Source of the DNA: JAGOBP01 sp046328575
GTDB lineage: Bacteria > Chloroflexota > Anaerolineae > Fen-1058
DNA length: 64,000 bases
Reading direction: 5' to 3'
Assembly: GCA_046328575.1 (NCBI GenBank)
Contig: JAXLWI010000017.1
Location: 1 to 64,000 of the forward strand
A program made the translations under genes and the position numbers. This document shows, piece by piece, positions 9,688-18,519 of the stretch. Each line of letters starts with the position of its first letter. The first letter of the stretch is position 1. The notes below the pieces were generated by a model. It searched no databases. It was not told the DNA's origin and saw only the letters and a list, made by a program, of their open reading frames with translations.

Positions 9688-10437
9688 ATGCATACGCTGA
9701 ACCAATGGACTTTGCCGCCAGCCGATCTTTCCCTCGGCGACCACGACTTACACGTGTGGCGCATCGACTTGTCGCAATCGGTCATATGTGAGGCCAAGTT
9801 GCGGACGACGCTGTCGCCCGATGAGCAGGCCCGGGCCGATCGGTTTCGCTTCGAACGCGATCGGCGGCGCTACATTGTCGGGCGCGGCGCACTCCGCTCG
9901 ATTCTTGGTTGCTACCTCGGTTGTTCACCGCCGAGCATCACGTTTGAATACGAGGAGCGCGGTAAGCCGCGCCTAGCCGCACAGCACGCGTCGACTTTGC
10001 AGTTCAACGTGTCGCATTCCAACGAAGTGGCCGTGTGCGCAGTGACACGTCAGGCGGTAGGGGTGGATGTGGAATACACGGGCCGCGTCGTCGCCGATGC
10101 CGATCGGTTGGCGCTGCGCTTCTTCTCGATCAATGAGAATGCCGTTTTTGGCACGCTGCCGATCGAAGCACAGCGTGCGGCATTCTTTCGATGCTGGACG
10201 CGCAAAGAAGCGTTTATCAAAACCAGCGGCGCGGGGTTATCTTACCCACTCGATCGGTTTGACGTGACCCTTGCGCCCGATCTGCCGCCCGCGTTTTTGA
10301 GTATCGACGGCGATGTGAGCGTTGCCCAGCGCTGGGCGCTGTATCATCTGGAACCTGCCGCCGCTTACGTCGGAGCGGTGGCGATTGAGGGACGCGATTG
10401 GAGATTGGCGGGCTTGATCTGGCCGGCTGAGTGTTAG
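9688..10437 (+). CDS. Sfp-type 4'-phosphopantetheinyl transferase
   Basis: A 249-residue enzyme that transfers phosphopantetheine from CoA to the carrier-domain serine, here most likely the NRPS T domains. The family signatures are present: VGVDVEYTG (Mg-binding Asp/Glu) and the WTRKEAFIKTSGAGL block (Trp-x-x-Lys-Glu-Ala). The length is typical of the Sfp/Gsp group rather than the short AcpS group. It starts 7 nt after the NRPS frame ends, with a GAGG ribosome site, so both are presumably one transcript. It ends 2 nt from the convergent receiver gene. Confidence 0.94.
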   Translation: MHTLNQWTLPPADLSLGDHDLHVWRIDLSQSVICEAKLRTTLSPDEQARADRFRFERDRRRYIVGRGALRSILGCYLGCSPPSITFEYEERGKPRLAAQHASTLQFNVSHSNEVAVCAVTRQAVGVDVEYTGRVVADADRLALRFFSINENAVFGTLPIEAQRAAFFRCWTRKEAFIKTSGAGLSYPLDRFDVTLAPDLPPAFLSIDGDVSVAQRWALYHLEPAAAYVGAVAIEGRDWRLAGLIWPAEC

Positions 10438-10439
10438 TT

Positions 10440-10829
10440 TTACGCCTTGGGCGTTGTATCTTCGACTAGCCGTTCGATTGCGGGAATAAATTCCGCCGGT
10501 TGAAAGGGTTTGACCCAAAAGTCCGTTGCCCCTACGACCTGCGCTCGTTCGCGGCGTTCCATGGTGTCCAGCGCCGTGAAGATGACGATCGGCGCATGCT
10601 GCATGCTCGGCATTTCGCGCAGACGCTGACAAGTCTCCAGTCCATCCATGCCCGGCATCGAAATATCCAGCAGCGTGAAATCGGGCGGCTGATCGGCGGC
10701 GATGTCCAACGCGGCCTGGCCGCGCTCCGCGGTCAGGATCGTCCACTGGGGACGTTTGAGTTGAAAGATCATCTTCAGCATGGTGTGGGTCGCTGGCTCG
10801 TCGTCGACGATCAAAATCTTCAAAGTCAT
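10440..10829 (-). CDS. Stand-alone response regulator receiver protein
   Basis: A single REC domain of 129 residues with no output domain. The acidic pocket is VDDE near residue 8, the phosphoacceptor Asp is in TLLDISMPGMDG (about residue 55), the conserved Thr/Ser is in IFTAL, and the Lys is in WVKPF. It probably acts by protein contact, like CheY or Spo0F. It is the second gene after the GAF/cyclase gene, 35 nt downstream of it, and likely shares its transcript, suggesting a phosphorelay linked to cyclic-nucleotide signalling. The kinase partner is not identified here. Confidence 0.92.
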   Translation of the reverse strand: MTLKILIVDDEPATHTMLKMIFQLKRPQWTILTAERGQAALDIAADQPPDFTLLDISMPGMDGLETCQRLREMPSMQHAPIVIFTALDTMERRERAQVVGATDFWVKPFQPAEFIPAIERLVEDTTPKA

Positions 10830-10864
10830 ATAAGCCTCAAATCATGCTTTTCAAGCCGCTCGCG

Positions 10865-12433
10865 TCAGTGCTGATCGAGCACGTGAAAAGCCAGAATGTC
10901 TTCGCTAATCCCTTTCAATTTCAACCCCCGTACCGGCACAGCCACCACTTCGTCGCGTACCAGTTGATAGGTATCGGAACTGATCAGAATCTGATGGGCT
11001 TCGGCTGCACCGCATAACCGTGACGCCAGATTGACGTGGTGACTGATGGCGGTGTACTCGTTGCGCTGCGCGGAGCCGAGATTGCCGACGATCGTTTCGC
11101 CGGTGTCGATGCCGATCCCGATCGGGGGCAGGTGGGGCGCCCACTTTTGCATCAGATGCTGATGAGCACGCATCATTTCAAGCGCGGTGCGTACAGCGCG
11201 CAGGGCATGATCGGGCTGGCGTTCCGGCGCGTTGTACAATGCCATCACGCAATCGCCGACGAATTTGTCGATCATGCCTTCGTGCTTCAGCACGATGTCC
11301 GTCATCGTGCTCAAGTGGTCGTTAAGCATGTTAACCAGCAGTTCGGTTTCGACCACTTCGGCGGTGTTCGTGAAGCCGCGGATGTCAGAGAACAGTGCCG
11401 TGACGACGACGCGCTCGCCCTTCAGCAGATCGCGATCGGGCGTGGTGAGCAAGCGTTCCATCACTTGCGGCCCGACGCGGCGGCCAAACACTTCGCGATA
11501 CTTCTGGATTTGCAGGCCTTCAAAGATCGCCGTGTCGATCTGGCTGGCGATGGCCCACAACAAACGTCGATCGGCGCGCGTGAACTCCGATCGGCCCTGG
11601 CGGTTGATGACGCCCAGCACGCCGATGATGTGTTCGTTTAAGATGAGCGGCAGACACACCAACGATTGAACTACCCCGACGAGCGAACCGCGCACGATCG
11701 GTTTGCCCTGCTGAACGGCCGCAGTGGCAACCGCATGCACGGCTTGATACTGTTCAGTGACGGCCAACAGATCGCGATGCGTGCAGGCTCGCAACTCCAA
11801 TTGCTGGCCGTTCAAGTCGAACAGCATGATGAAGCCTGCTTCGGCTGGAACGGTGGCGGTGAGTTGGAGCAGAACGGCTGTCAACATCTCGTCGAACGGC
11901 AGACCCCGATCGCGAATCCGATCGATCTTGTACAGGGTGTGCAATTCCTGCCGTTCATGATGCAGTTCGCTCAGGGTATGTGTGTGGCGCAGCGCCGAAT
12001 CCAACTGCGAACCCGCTGCCGTCAACAGCGCCATGTCAGTAGTGGAGAATGGGCGTTGAACGTTGACAAGCAACAGCACGCCCAATGCCTCGTAGTGAGC
12101 GCGCAGCGGCGCAGCTAACACTTGAACGGAATCGGACGCGAGCGATTGAGGCTTCGTTAAGGTCGTGGCTTGATCGAGCAGTTGATGCAGACCCGCCTCG
12201 CCCAACCGATCGAGCACATTGGCCCGATCGAGCATGGCGCGCACTTCCAGTTGGTGCGAATCGGCATCTGGTACCGCCGCCACCAGCAAATCGGCTGCGA
12301 TCACCTTGCCTACTGCGTCAATGGCCGCGACCAACAGCGCCGACTCATCGTCGGCTTCGTCGCGAATCCGATCGAGGGTCAGAATCAACTCAAGTTGCTG
12401 GCTGCTAGTGGCTGGCTTGTTGGATTTTGACAT
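10865..12433 (-). CDS. GAF-domain class III adenylate/guanylate cyclase
   Basis: A cytosolic sensor cyclase. About 340 residues of two GAF-like domains precede a C-terminal class III catalytic domain. The two metal-binding aspartates are seen in LFSDIRGFT and KFVGDCVMAL, and the transition-state Asn/Arg in NLASR. In the purine-selecting stretch the usual GDTVN reads SHHVN, with His at the adenine-contact position, so base specificity (or activity) cannot be read off. The frame is open to 12496, but GGGGAG at 12443-12448 lies 8 nt from the ATG at 12431-12433, which I take as the start; the ATG at 12439 is too close. The receiver gene follows downstream. Confidence 0.88.
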   Translation of the reverse strand: MSKSNKPATSSQQLELILTLDRIRDEADDESALLVAAIDAVGKVIAADLLVAAVPDADSHQLEVRAMLDRANVLDRLGEAGLHQLLDQATTLTKPQSLASDSVQVLAAPLRAHYEALGVLLLVNVQRPFSTTDMALLTAAGSQLDSALRHTHTLSELHHERQELHTLYKIDRIRDRGLPFDEMLTAVLLQLTATVPAEAGFIMLFDLNGQQLELRACTHRDLLAVTEQYQAVHAVATAAVQQGKPIVRGSLVGVVQSLVCLPLILNEHIIGVLGVINRQGRSEFTRADRRLLWAIASQIDTAIFEGLQIQKYREVFGRRVGPQVMERLLTTPDRDLLKGERVVVTALFSDIRGFTNTAEVVETELLVNMLNDHLSTMTDIVLKHEGMIDKFVGDCVMALYNAPERQPDHALRAVRTALEMMRAHQHLMQKWAPHLPPIGIGIDTGETIVGNLGSAQRNEYTAISHHVNLASRLCGAAEAHQILISSDTYQLVRDEVVAVPVRGLKLKGISEDILAFHVLDQH

Positions 12434-12460
12434 TGACATTACTCCCCGAGGCCATGACTC

Positions 12461-12489
12461 AGTATACCTTGAGCACATAAAAAAACCAA
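12461..12489 (-). promoter_or_regulatory. Candidate promoter of the cyclase gene
   Basis: On the minus strand TTGGTT (12489-12484) is followed after 17 nt by TATACT (12466-12461). The -35 element and spacer overlap the T-tract of the upstream terminator, a compact terminator-promoter joint. Confidence 0.5.
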
Positions 12490-12513
12490 CGGCCAAGTGA
12501 CCAGGTTTGGCCG
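12478..12513 (-). terminator. Intrinsic terminator of the DUF2270-type gene
   Basis: Minus strand: stem CGGCCAA / TTGGCCG around a 10-nt loop, then TTGG and seven T. It begins 7 nt after the stop of the membrane-protein gene. Confidence 0.8.
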
Positions 12514-12519
12514 GGCGAT

Positions 12520-13605
12520 TTAGGTTGTGGCTTCTCGCTTGAGCGGTTGGAAGCCGCGGCCCAATACTTCACGCGCCGGAATAACGATGACAAAGGCTTG
12601 CGGATCAATCTGGGAGACCAGGGCCTTTAAGTGATTGACCTCGGTGACAGTCAGCGCTACCATTAAAACGGGATGGGGTTGCCCGGTGTACATGCCTGTC
12701 CCTTCGAGTTTGGTGACGCCGCGATGCAGTTCGTTAAGGAGGCTGTTACCCAAACGAACGTGATCTTGTCCGCCGATGATGAGCGCGACCAGCTGGGCGC
12801 GTTTGCCCGATCGGCGATACCAGGCCTGACGGTCGCCGTGCGGGGTATTCGCATCGGCCTCACCGGCGAAGATGGCCGATAACGTCTGAGCCATGCCTGA
12901 GTCGCCATAACGCGGGAGCACTTCGCCGGAGGCTTGTTGCAAACCTATCGTGGCGATACCGAGTATAAATAGCAGACTGTTGTACACAATGCCGACGGCC
13001 AGCATGACTTCGCCGGGAATTGGGCCGAGAGCGGCACGGGCAACGATTTCTTGCCACGATAGGGCGGGTGTGGGGAAAAGGGCGCTTTTCAGCAGCCAAC
13101 TGACGCCCAGCACGACGTAGATCCAAAGGTAATTGCGCCGGAAACGCCGCCCCAGCGCCTCCCACATCGAAATCGAAAAGCGCGGTTGGAGCAGGTTCTC
13201 AGCCATAGTTTCGGCCCAATCGGCGGCGGGGCCGTAGGGCGGCACAAACATCGCCGCGAAGAAGTCGGTTTCCATCAGGCGGATGCGCGTCGCAAATAGT
13301 TCGTAGTACCGGTCGCGGCGTGCCTCGATGAATAGAAAAAGCGTGATGAGCAGGGTATTGAGGATGATGACGCCATGATGACCATTGGGATTGCCCAGAG
13401 CAAAGGAAATAGCCGTACCAGCCGTAATCACGGCCCAATTGGTGGTGTTGTCCAGACGTTGCCGCCAGACGTTGGCGCGCTGCATCTCGCCGCGATAGAA
13501 ATGGACCATGGCCGTCGTGAAGTCATTGGCCCGCAGTTGATAGCCCCGATACGACCACACCGGTTCGTTGGGCTTGCCATCGGCTTGTTTGGGTTCGTCA
13601 GCCAT
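12520..13605 (-). CDS. DUF2270-type membrane protein with C-terminal DUF2179-like domain
   Basis: 361 residues. The N-terminal half matches my memory of the DUF2270 integral membrane family: a cytosolic start (YRGYQLRANDFTTAMVHFYRGE), a helix pair near residues 55-95 and two more helices near 160-225. The last 90 residues, with TEVNHLKALVSQIDPQAFV and EVLGRGF, resemble the DUF2179 ligand-sensing domain found at the end of YitT-type membrane proteins. Function is unknown. The start has a ribosome site (AAGGGAG, 7 nt upstream). It is divergent from the sigma-factor gene and ends in its own terminator. Confidence 0.8.
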   Translation of the reverse strand: MADEPKQADGKPNEPVWSYRGYQLRANDFTTAMVHFYRGEMQRANVWRQRLDNTTNWAVITAGTAISFALGNPNGHHGVIILNTLLITLFLFIEARRDRYYELFATRIRLMETDFFAAMFVPPYGPAADWAETMAENLLQPRFSISMWEALGRRFRRNYLWIYVVLGVSWLLKSALFPTPALSWQEIVARAALGPIPGEVMLAVGIVYNSLLFILGIATIGLQQASGEVLPRYGDSGMAQTLSAIFAGEADANTPHGDRQAWYRRSGKRAQLVALIIGGQDHVRLGNSLLNELHRGVTKLEGTGMYTGQPHPVLMVALTVTEVNHLKALVSQIDPQAFVIVIPAREVLGRGFQPLKREATT

Positions 13606-13629
13606 TTTCTTACTCTCCCTTAACGTTGT

Positions 13630-13679
13630 GTGAGAATCCTCACTTGGGGCTTGACACGTAGAGTATAATAAATTAGAAT
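13630..13679 (+). promoter_or_regulatory. Strong promoter of the sigma factor gene with adjacent inverted repeat
   Basis: TTGACA (13651-13656) and TAGAAT (13674-13679) are separated by exactly 17 nt. A short inverted repeat GTGAG-AATC-CTCAC (about 13631-13644) sits just upstream and could be an operator for this or the divergent gene. A weaker second pair, TTGACC (13751) and TATGAT (13772) with a 15-nt spacer, lies nearer the start. Confidence 0.7.
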
Positions 13680-13796
13680 ATCGTAAAATAAATCTTTGTT
13701 GTATAGTTTTTGAATAACTAATGTCTTGAGTCTGATGAGCGGTGTTGGTCTTGACCTGTCGTTTTGGTGGCTATGATAGCACAGAACAGGAGAATC

Positions 13797-14948
13797 ATGG
13801 GTAAAGGTAAGCGTAGTCGGGCAGGGCGTGAAGTAATCAATCAGATCGAGTTGGAAGATTTAGAGTTAGAAGTATCCGCGGTTGACGAATTGGAAGATGA
13901 AGACATGGATCTCGCCGTAGCCGATGAGGAGTGGGCCACCGACGAGGCTGAACAAAGCGAGGTCGCCGAAGCCAGCGATGACGAAGAGTGGTTAGATGAG
14001 GAGCGCGAGGTCGAACCGCGTGCGGATGAAGGCGAGTTCGACACGGTGGCGCATTACTTCAAAGAATCGGCGCGCCACCGCTTGTTGCCACCCGATCGCG
14101 AACGTGAGTTGACGCAGGCTGTGAAGCGTGGCCGCACGGCGAAGAAGCGCATGGCTACCCACACGGGCAAGCCATTTACCGCCGTCGAGCGACGCAAACT
14201 GAACGGCGACATTGACGCGGGCCTCGATGCGCGCGATGAGTTGGTGCGGGCCAACGCGCGGTTGGTAATCAGCATCGCCAAGCGCTATCAGAACCTGGGT
14301 CTGCCGTTGATGGACCTGATTCAGGAAGGCAACATCGGGTTGCTGCGCGCCATCGATCGGTTTGAGCCGGCCCGTGGGTTACGTTTATCCACGTACGCGA
14401 CGTGGTGGGTGCGGCAGGCCATCAATCGTGCGGTCGCCAATCAAGGCCGCTCGATCCGACTGCCGGCATACCTGCAAGATCGGTTGCACAAGATGTATCG
14501 TGTGGCACAGGATTTGGAACAGTCGTTGGGCCGCACGCCCAGCGATGACGAACTGGCCGCCAACTTGGAAATTGCGCCGGAAGAAGTACAAGCCATGCGC
14601 TCGGCGGCCGTGCCGGTGACATCGCTCGATGAACCGCTCAGCGACGACGATGACGATTCGCCGCTGGCGCAGATTGAAGATAGTGACATCGTCCCGCTGG
14701 ACGATTTGGTGGCGCGGCGTTTGCTGCGCGAATCGATGGAGCGCGCGTTGGAGGAACTGCCCGCGCGGTACGCGATGATCGTGCGGATGCGCTACGGCAT
14801 GGACGGCGATCGACCACGTACGCTCGAAGACATCGCGCAGAAGTTGAACTTGAGCCGCGAGCGGGTGCGGCAGATCGAACGCGATGCGTTTACGCGCTTG
14901 CGTATGCAGGACGAGGTTCGCAAGCAGCGTTTGCCGTGGGCAGCCTAG
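13797..14948 (+). CDS. rpoD: RNA polymerase sigma-70 factor, RpoD/SigA-like
   Basis: A 383-residue group 1 or 2 sigma factor directing RNA polymerase to -35/-10 promoters. After a very acidic N-terminal stretch of about 75 residues come region 1.2 (DTVAHYFKES), region 2 with the core-binding and -10 recognition helices (LIQEGNIGLLRAIDRFEP, STYATWWVRQAI), region 3, and region 4 with the -35 helix-turn-helix (TLEDIAQKLNLSRERVRQIE). A short acidic insert (SDDDDDS) lies between regions 3 and 4. The start is the ATG at 13797, preceded by AGGAGA at 6 nt, not the longer frame from 13764. Whether it is the primary sigma or a group 2 paralogue cannot be told from this window. Confidence 0.9.
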   Translation: MGKGKRSRAGREVINQIELEDLELEVSAVDELEDEDMDLAVADEEWATDEAEQSEVAEASDDEEWLDEEREVEPRADEGEFDTVAHYFKESARHRLLPPDRERELTQAVKRGRTAKKRMATHTGKPFTAVERRKLNGDIDAGLDARDELVRANARLVISIAKRYQNLGLPLMDLIQEGNIGLLRAIDRFEPARGLRLSTYATWWVRQAINRAVANQGRSIRLPAYLQDRLHKMYRVAQDLEQSLGRTPSDDELAANLEIAPEEVQAMRSAAVPVTSLDEPLSDDDDDSPLAQIEDSDIVPLDDLVARRLLRESMERALEELPARYAMIVRMRYGMDGDRPRTLEDIAQKLNLSRERVRQIERDAFTRLRMQDEVRKQRLPWAA

Positions 14949-15001
14949 TGCCTGTCGCTGAACGAAAAGCGTCGGGCGCGGAACAACAATCGGGTTGTGG
15001 A

Positions 15002-15031
15002 CAACCGCCGGAGGTTACTCTCCGGCGGTTG
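15002..15031. terminator. Hairpin between convergent sigma and hypothetical genes
   Basis: 12-bp stem (CAACCGCCGGAG / CTCCGGCGGTTG) with a 6-nt loop. The right arm is also the last codons of the minus-strand gene. The plus-side tail CTATTTCTT is only moderately T-rich, so it is a fair terminator for the sigma gene and a poor one for the other. Confidence 0.55.
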
Positions 15032-16373
15032 CTATTTCTTCGAGATACGCGGCCACTTCGGGCAACGCGGTGAGTTTGCTGCGAAAGAAATCGTTAACCA
15101 GATTGATGACGTACTGGCGCGAGGCTTGAATGGCCGTTTCGCGATCTTCGCCAAATGTCTGCGCCGCCACATCCGCTTGCAAACGCTGAAGCGCGCCGAT
15201 GATTTCCGATTTGATCGGCTCTTCCGTTACTTCTTCCACGTCGTCGATGAGGTGCTTGATCTGAGCGAGGATCGTCTCAAACCCGATCGACGATCCGGGC
15301 TGATCGATCTCCTCGACGGCGTCGAGCAGCGAACCGACTTGATAGAGCAGGGCGGCAGGCTCGTCAAACAATTCGCGAATGAAGGCGGCCTCGGAATAGT
15401 GGCCGGTCAGGCGGAAGATGTTGTATAGCCGCTTGGCAACCTTGCCATAGTTGGGATGGCGACTTGCGTATTTTTGCACCTCACGCCGGAGTTGAGCGAG
15501 ATATTCTTCAAGCGCGTCGGCAGAGACGTGCTTGACCAACTTGGAGAAGATGGGAATCGAATCGGCGTCCAGGTACACTTCCTGAAAATAGGGGTCGAGG
15601 AAACCGTCGAGCGGCGTGATCGATCCATCGGGTGCTTCCCACGTCACATCCAGCATGTTACTGGCTTTCGAAACCTCGCCTCGAATTGCGTCCGCCACCA
15701 CCCAATCGAGTTTGCACCAGCCGGGCTGTTGCGCGGCCAGATCCCACGTGATGGTTAAGCGTTCGCCCTGCGTTGAGAACACATCGAACTGCCCCGCGAC
15801 CACCTCGGCGGGTGTCCACGTCATGGGCGTGCCCGCGCCATATTCGTGTCCTTGTTTGACGACGGCGCGTTGATAAGTGCCAAAGTGAATTTCCACGAAC
15901 TGATAATCTGGTCCCTGCAGTTTGCCTAACGCCTTAGCGCGCAAGGCTTCCCCCAAACGTTGGCACGCCGCCTCGCGCGTGGCCGCGATGACGTTCACCC
16001 GCTGAAAGAAGTCCACATCGCCGGGATACGTCTGAATTTTCGATTGCGCCGACGAGCCGGACAGCGCCAGCGCCGTTTCGATTTCGCCGGGTACGTCTTC
16101 AAGGCCGACCAGCGCGCCCAAACGTCGGAAGCGGGCTAATTCCGCCGGGCTGAAATCGAGGATGGCGATGGCATGGCCGAACACGCCCGTGTCTTGATCG
16201 ACCGTCACATCATCGGCGCGGCCGCGCGCCGCGGCCATCGCGGTCAGCCATTGCAGCGCCTCGGCCTCATCCATTTCGATACCCAAGCGTTGGGCGGAGT
16301 TGATCACGCGCTCCACGTCGGCTTGCGGCGTTAACGGTTGACCCTGATATTTGGCTTTTGGCGATGTCGGCAT
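15015..16373 (-). CDS. Hypothetical protein, possible nucleotidyltransferase-fold
   Basis: I do not recognise this 452-residue soluble protein with certainty. Around residues 105-125 it has SGSSAQ followed by YPGDVDFF, which resembles the GS...DxD signature of the polymerase-beta nucleotidyltransferase superfamily. TWDL near residue 210 could supply the third acidic residue. The C-terminal 200 residues are predicted to be mostly helical and charged. No signal peptide or membrane segment is seen. It is transcribed divergently from the amidohydrolase gene and has no obvious operon partner. Mini-enzyme, tRNA-modifying and toxin-like roles are all open. Confidence 0.6.
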   Translation of the reverse strand: MPTSPKAKYQGQPLTPQADVERVINSAQRLGIEMDEAEALQWLTAMAAARGRADDVTVDQDTGVFGHAIAILDFSPAELARFRRLGALVGLEDVPGEIETALALSGSSAQSKIQTYPGDVDFFQRVNVIAATREAACQRLGEALRAKALGKLQGPDYQFVEIHFGTYQRAVVKQGHEYGAGTPMTWTPAEVVAGQFDVFSTQGERLTITWDLAAQQPGWCKLDWVVADAIRGEVSKASNMLDVTWEAPDGSITPLDGFLDPYFQEVYLDADSIPIFSKLVKHVSADALEEYLAQLRREVQKYASRHPNYGKVAKRLYNIFRLTGHYSEAAFIRELFDEPAALLYQVGSLLDAVEEIDQPGSSIGFETILAQIKHLIDDVEEVTEEPIKSEIIGALQRLQADVAAQTFGEDRETAIQASRQYVINLVNDFFRSKLTALPEVAAYLEEIATAGE

Positions 16374-16451
16374 GGCGCAGTCCTCGTTTCGATGTGACGA
16401 TAATGCTGTGATTATACCGCGACCGGCTTAAGCCGAAAGGCGGCAGGCGCA

Positions 16452-16460
16452 TGCTATAAT
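16452..16460 (+). promoter_or_regulatory. Extended -10 promoter of the amidohydrolase gene
   Basis: TGCTATAAT (TGnTATAAT extended -10 plus consensus hexamer) lies 28 nt before the start codon, with no good -35. AGGAG precedes the ATG by 7 nt. The predicted leader is about 22 nt. Confidence 0.6.
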
Positions 16461-16488
16461 GGGTCGAAATTGTTGACAGGAGATTTGA

Positions 16489-18456
16489 ATGACGAAGGCA
16501 GATACGATTCTGGCGCACGGCACCGTCGTCGCGATGGATGAGGGGTACACAATTATTCACGACGGCGCGGTGGTTATCACCAACGACAAGATCGCGGCTC
16601 TCGGCCCCACCGATCAGATTTTGCGCGACTTCACGGCCACTGAGGTCGTCGATTGTCACGACTGCGCCATCTTACCTGGACTTATCAATTCTCATACGCA
16701 CGTGCCTATGACGCTGCTACGCGGCCTCGCGGACGACCTGCGCCTTGACGTGTGGCTGATGGGTTACATGATGCCGGTCGAGCGTGAGTTTGTGACGCCG
16801 GAGTTTGTCCGCATCGGCACGCTGCTCGGCTGCGCCGAGATGATCCGATCGGGTGTGACGACGTTTGCGGACATGTACTACTTCGAGGATGCCATCGCCG
16901 AAGCGACCGCACAAGCCGGTCTGCGCGGCGTATTGGCTGAATCGATCTTGAAGTTCCCCACGCCCGACGCCGACTCATACGAAGACGCCGTCGAGTATTG
17001 CCGCAAGTTCATCGAAAAGTGGAAGGGCCATCCGCTGATCGTGCCAGCCGTTGGGCCGCACGCGCATTACACCTGTCCGCCGGAAGTGCTCAATGCTTGC
17101 GTGACGCTGGCGACCGAATACAACGTTCCGTTGCACACGCATGTGTCTGAGACCGCGCTTGAGGTTGAGGACAGCCGCAAGCAGCATGGCATGCCCGTTG
17201 TGCCGTGGATTCGGCGGCATGGTTTGCTGGAAACGCAGTTGATTGCCGCGCATTGTGTGCACGTCGATTCGGGCGAAATTCTGACGCTGCAACATTCGGG
17301 CGCCGGGGTGGCGCATAATCCGTCGAGCAACTTGAAACTGGCCAGCGGCGTTGCACCGATCGCGGAGATGATCGCGGCGAACGTAAAACTGGGCCTCGGC
17401 ACCGATGGCACCGCCAGCAACAACGACCTTGATATGTTCGAAGAGATGCGGCTGGCGACGTTTATGGCGAAAGGCATCTCGCGCGATCCGTTGGCCGTGC
17501 CTGCCAAGACGACGCTGATGCTGGCGACGATCGGTGGGGCGCGAGCCGTGCATGTCGATCACCTGACCGGCTCGTTGGAAGTCGGCAAGCGCGCCGACGT
17601 GATCGTGGTCGATTTGACGGGCTTGCACAATACGCCGCGTTTTGCGCGCGATCCAGAAGCCGTGTATTCGCAACTGGTGTACGCGTGCAAGAGCACCGAC
17701 GTGCGCGATGTGTGGTGCAACGGTCAGCGCCTGATGCGCGATCACGATTTGTTGACGATCGATCTGCCGACTGTCATGGCGCAGGCGCAGGCCATCGCGC
17801 AAAAGATCGATGCGTTCCTGTTGACGCGTGAAGGCAATCTGCTGGACAAGCTGATCGCCATCGGCGGTATTGCGCAGGAAGAGACGTACGAAGTGCAAGT
17901 GAAAGTGGCGATCGACGACGCCGAGCAGATCGATCGGATCTTGCGGCAGCCACCGATTCGGGTTGAACGCTCATCGGTGCGGCGGCAATACGATACCTAC
18001 TTCCAGTTCACCGATCCGCAGCAAGGCCGCATCCGTTATCGCGAAGATGAACTGCTGGATAAGAATGGTGCAGTGACTGAAGCGCGCTATTCGTTGACGT
18101 TCACCCAGCCCGGCAAAGAACGCGAATTCGAACAGTCAGTGTTGTTGTCACGTTCGCGGTTTACCGCCCGCGCCGATCGGTCGTTGCGGTTCTATCGAGA
18201 ATACTTCCGCCCGACGACTGAGCGCGAGATCGATAAGGAACGGCGGCGTTATCACATCATCTATCGTGACACAGAGTTCGCGGTGAACGTCGATCGGATT
18301 ACGACGCCCGCGCTGCCCGGCTGGTTCATGGAGATCAAGAGCCGGACCTGGTCGCCGCGTGATGCCGACAAGAAAGCGGCGCTGATCTCGGAGTTGCTGG
18401 CGCTGCTGCAAGTTGATCCGCGGCGCGTGACGCGCACGGAATACGTCGAAATTTAA
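16489..18456 (+). CDS. MTA/SAH deaminase-type amidohydrolase fused to a CYTH-like domain
   Basis: 655 residues against about 440 for the usual family. Residues 1-460 are a metal-dependent amidohydrolase of the 5-methylthioadenosine/S-adenosylhomocysteine deaminase group. Metal and catalytic residues appear as HTH (H69, H71), HTHVSE (H216, H218), H255 in AAHCVHVD, and D306 in GLGTDGTASN. It would hydrolytically deaminate an adenine-type nucleoside. From about residue 465 a second domain reads YEVQVKV, RIRYRED and FMEIKSRTWSP, which resembles the CYTH triphosphate-tunnel fold (class IV cyclase/thiamine triphosphatase). In the ExExK strand the middle Glu is Gln470. The pairing suggests action on a nucleotide or triphosphate made or used by the deaminase. 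It is monocistronic, with its own promoter and terminator. Confidence 0.88.
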   Translation: MTKADTILAHGTVVAMDEGYTIIHDGAVVITNDKIAALGPTDQILRDFTATEVVDCHDCAILPGLINSHTHVPMTLLRGLADDLRLDVWLMGYMMPVEREFVTPEFVRIGTLLGCAEMIRSGVTTFADMYYFEDAIAEATAQAGLRGVLAESILKFPTPDADSYEDAVEYCRKFIEKWKGHPLIVPAVGPHAHYTCPPEVLNACVTLATEYNVPLHTHVSETALEVEDSRKQHGMPVVPWIRRHGLLETQLIAAHCVHVDSGEILTLQHSGAGVAHNPSSNLKLASGVAPIAEMIAANVKLGLGTDGTASNNDLDMFEEMRLATFMAKGISRDPLAVPAKTTLMLATIGGARAVHVDHLTGSLEVGKRADVIVVDLTGLHNTPRFARDPEAVYSQLVYACKSTDVRDVWCNGQRLMRDHDLLTIDLPTVMAQAQAIAQKIDAFLLTREGNLLDKLIAIGGIAQEETYEVQVKVAIDDAEQIDRILRQPPIRVERSSVRRQYDTYFQFTDPQQGRIRYREDELLDKNGAVTEARYSLTFTQPGKEREFEQSVLLSRSRFTARADRSLRFYREYFRPTTEREIDKERRRYHIIYRDTEFAVNVDRITTPALPGWFMEIKSRTWSPRDADKKAALISELLALLQVDPRRVTRTEYVEI

Positions 18457-18466
18457 TGTGACAGGC

Positions 18467-18500
18467 ATCGGGGCTGATTTTTGATCAGCCCCGATTTTTT
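18467..18500 (+). terminator. Intrinsic terminator of the amidohydrolase gene
   Basis: 12-bp perfect stem (ATCGGGGCTGAT / ATCAGCCCCGAT), 5-nt loop, then six T. It starts 10 nt past the stop. Confidence 0.93.
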
Positions 18501-18519
18501 GTTGCTTAACAATGGTGTG

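Noticed and set aside
13651..13669. TTGACA directly followed by TATAAT (13664) as one promoter
   Set aside because: The spacer would be only 7 nt; the TAGAAT at 13674 with a 17-nt spacer fits.
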